Positions 34,798-34,937 of a stretch of DNA of 34,937 nt are shown piece after piece; the first letter of the stretch is position 1; every line of letters begins with the position of its first letter. The DNA comes from Thiomicrospira sp. (GTDB lineage: Bacteria; Pseudomonadota; Gammaproteobacteria; Thiomicrospirales; Thiomicrospiraceae). The notes beneath the pieces are model-generated. The model was not told where the DNA came from and searched no databases. It worked only from the letters and a program-made list of their open reading frames with translations. The position numbers and the translations under genes were made by a program. The stretch is from NCBI GenBank assembly GCA_030826915.1, contig JAUUDE010000055.1, positions 1-34,937 of the forward strand. Direction: 5' to 3'.

Positions 34798-34937
34798 TGT
34801 AGTGGTCTAATAAACCCGAACGCTTTTTTAGGTGGTAAACTCCATCCAAAAGAGGTGTTCAATGACAAGACAAAGACGATCATTCACAACAGAATTTAAA
34901 CGCGAAGCAGCTCAGCTAGTTTTAGATGAAGGTTACT
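34798..34937 (+). mobile_element. Left end of an IS3-family insertion sequence (partial)
   Basis: Starting TGTAGTGGTCTAATAAA at 34798, the sequence resembles IS3-group terminal repeats, which begin with TG and carry a short left leader before orfA. About 64 bases later the transposase frame begins. The element runs off the window, so its right end, target duplication and orfB cannot be seen. Confidence 0.7.
34862..34937 (+). CDS. IS3-family transposase OrfA, N-terminus (partial)
   Basis: ATG at 34862 opens a frame for MTRQRRSFTTEFKREAAQLV then LDEG, the characteristic start of IS3/IS911-type OrfA, which carries a helix-turn-helix that binds the terminal repeats. GAGGTG is the ribosome site at about 34852-34857. 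The frame overlaps the read-through tail of the interrupted gene in another phase. It is open to the end of the window, so its length and any frameshift to orfB are unknown. Confidence 0.85.
   Translation, partial: MTRQRRSFTTEFKREAAQLVLDEGY

Overview
The window is an AT-rich stretch of a gammaproteobacterial chromosome, almost entirely housekeeping genes. The gene set fits a sulfur-oxidiser of the Thiomicrospira / Thiomicrorhabdus / Hydrogenovibrio type: the skp-lpxD-fabZ-lpxA-lpxB-rnhB block, accA-tilS-pyrG-kdsA-eno-ftsB, surE-pcm-yqaA-nlpD and alaC-hom-thrC. The genus is inference from gene order and composition. No tRNA, rRNA or CRISPR array was seen.

Region by region. (1) 1-4721: outer-membrane and lipid A operon. 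A short open frame at 1-63 may be the tail of bamA. It is followed by skp, lpxD, fabZ, lpxA, lpxB and rnhB, tightly packed with several GTG/TTG starts. (2) 4722-13942: single genes and short units lie where dnaE usually separates rnhB from accA. They are a CheV-type coupling protein whose N-terminus runs upstream of any normal start codon, a zinc-independent L36 (rpmJ type B), a YoaA/DinG helicase, tsaB, a UspA gene joined to an unknown exported protein, a monoheme cytochrome c, an E. coli-type ycaO and a DUF481 outer-membrane protein. (3) 13943-20699: accA, tilS, pyrG, kdsA, eno and ftsB (fatty acid, tRNA-Ile, CTP, KDO and glycolytic functions, then the divisome). (4) 20764-24757: a divergent Smr-domain gene, then surE-pcm-yqaA and nlpD. 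A 264-bp nested inverted-repeat element sits between yqaA and nlpD, and rpoS does not follow nlpD. (5) 24842-30995: an Mth938-domain gene, then the alanine/threonine group alaC, hom, a COG4255-like conserved gene and thrC. The thrC leader carries a 66-bp dyad. (6) 31108-34937: a divergent RecJ, a YqiA-like hydrolase, an exported rhodanese, and a small membrane-protein gene cut by the left end of an IS3-family element that runs off the window.

The most unusual signal is not a gene. The palindrome CAGGCCTG occurs eight times, in genes of both orientations, in two reading frames and once between genes. Of nine AGGCCT hexamers found by eye, eight have the C...G flank. This resembles a HIP-like iterated palindrome and looks selected at the DNA level. 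Other points worth testing are the ACG start inferred for cheV, a terminator-like double hairpin inside the ftsB coding region, a clamp-binding-like motif at the N-terminus of RNase HII, and a facing pair of DnaA boxes upstream of uspA.
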